From contig PBNE01000012.1 in NCBI GenBank assembly GCA_002722885.1, positions 196,052 through 260,051 on the forward strand: DNA of 64,000 bases, written 5' to 3'. A program made the translations under genes and the position numbers. Below, one piece after another: positions 63,511 through 64,000 of the stretch. Below the pieces are notes generated by a model. That model saw nothing but the letters and a program-made list of their open reading frames with translations. It was not told the DNA's origin and ran no database searches. The DNA comes from Rhodospirillaceae bacterium (GTDB lineage: Bacteria; Pseudomonadota; Alphaproteobacteria; SP197). Every line of letters begins with the position of its first letter. Positions within the stretch are counted from its first letter, which is position 1.

Positions 63511-64000
63511 GGGATCCCCCTGTTGGTCCGGGCGTTGGCAGGCGGGCCGGAACCGGCCCCTGCCCGCTTATGTGGCATGGCGGCCACTTTAGGCAAGCCA
63601 GACAGCGAAGGAAATGGGGGTGACGAGTATTCGACATCGGGGCGTTTGATGGCCGGCACGGTTCGGCCTCGGTCCTCTTCGAGGGCATGGGCTGGACCGT
63701 ATCTGAGTCGAAGCGCATCCCGATTATGCTGCCATGCTGCTGGATCTCCGGCGGCTCGATTGTGTTGTCGCACGCACGGTTCATCCGGAGGCACTACGGA
63801 CCACACCGCAGCATCTGCGCGGCGGTAAGCTGACCGACCGTCGCTTCCGCGTGACCGACAACGTCCTGGCCCAACAGAGCCAGCAGCCGCTCTCGGCCAT
63901 TCTCGACTTTCCCCCGCCGCTGCGCGATGACGCCACCTAGAACGTTCTGCCCCTGGTCCACGGCATCAACCGCTTCTGTCTCGACGGGGTCGCCATCGAC
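63511..64000. other. Window end without a recognised gene
   Basis: About 490 nt upstream of gabD. A 68-codon plus-strand frame (63734..63940) and its in-frame continuation past a TAG (N-V-L-P-L-V-H-G-I-N-R-F-C-L-D-G) may belong to a broken or partial gene that extends beyond the window, but I do not recognise it. The gabD promoter should lie near 63511. Confidence 0.4.

Overview
The window looks like a high-GC alphaproteobacterial chromosome, probably Rhodospirillales-like or a related marine or host-associated lineage. This is inferred from gene content and order: an F1-ATPase inhibitor (zeta/DUF1476) gene inside a purB-purC-purS-purQ-purL cluster followed by bolA-grxD, a psd-pssA pair, sfsA-map-radC, and a nadE-gltX-cysS-cimA-trmJ run. 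No sequence search was possible, so the taxonomic placement is an inference.

Layout. 1-4.3 kb: amidohydrolase (cut by the window edge), TauD-type dioxygenase, acetylpolyamine-deacetylase/HDAC-like enzyme and an APH-type phosphotransferase. 4.3-7.2 kb: a decayed stretch with a DJ-1/PfpI relic, a ferritin-like gene, a dehydrogenase C-terminal scrap, and then a tRNA-Leu(UAA) gene interrupted by a 235-nt group I intron, next to the 5' half of an uninterrupted tRNA-Leu(UAA) relic. 7.2-15.2 kb: psd-pssA, DUF1028, a broken cyclase, an agmatinase-type ureohydrolase, a frameshifted enoyl-CoA hydratase, a flavodoxin, a serine hydrolase and an MFS carrier. 15.3-18.3 kb: a headless LysR gene joined to a tailless cyclase, a MoaB/CinA-like gene and a frameshifted secreted protein. 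18.4-20.3 kb: a three-gene membrane locus built around a MotA/TolQ/ExbB-like protein and an ExbD-like partner. 20.3-25.5 kb: sfsA, map, broken radC, DMT and MFS transporters and a hydratase. 26-33.7 kb: purine biosynthesis, bolA and grxD. 33.7-37.3 kb: DUF1653, a perfect 20-bp inverted repeat, an MlrC-type peptidase, a HAD hydrolase and rpsD. 37.4-38.8 kb: dead sulfatase. 38.9-46.4 kb: the nadE-to-dienelactone-hydrolase run on the minus strand. 46.6-49.9 kb: an IPNS-like dioxygenase, a SABATH-type methyltransferase, a phytanoyl-type dioxygenase and a relic second copy of the last. 50-64 kb: nicotinate phosphoribosyltransferase, class II DAHP synthase, imine-reductase-like dehydrogenase, pirin relic, glutathione reductase, VOC protein, CDF transporter, class IV aminotransferase, dead choline sulfatase, an ABC exporter pair and succinate-semialdehyde dehydrogenase.

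Two themes stand out. First, there is an intron-bearing tRNA-Leu(UAA) of the type best known from cyanobacteria and plastids, sitting beside a fragment of what looks like the displaced native tRNA gene. Second, about fourteen protein genes are broken, often by several independent lesions (internal deletions, nonsense codons and frameshifts), while the biosynthetic and translation genes are intact. The losses fall on regulators, cyclases, sulfatases and a glycosyltransferase. That fits a genome in active erosion, as in a lineage that has changed lifestyle; some single-base frameshifts could instead be assembly errors.

The most system-like uncharacterised locus is 18437..20270: a proton-channel-like pair plus an acidic two-TM protein, in one tight transcription unit.
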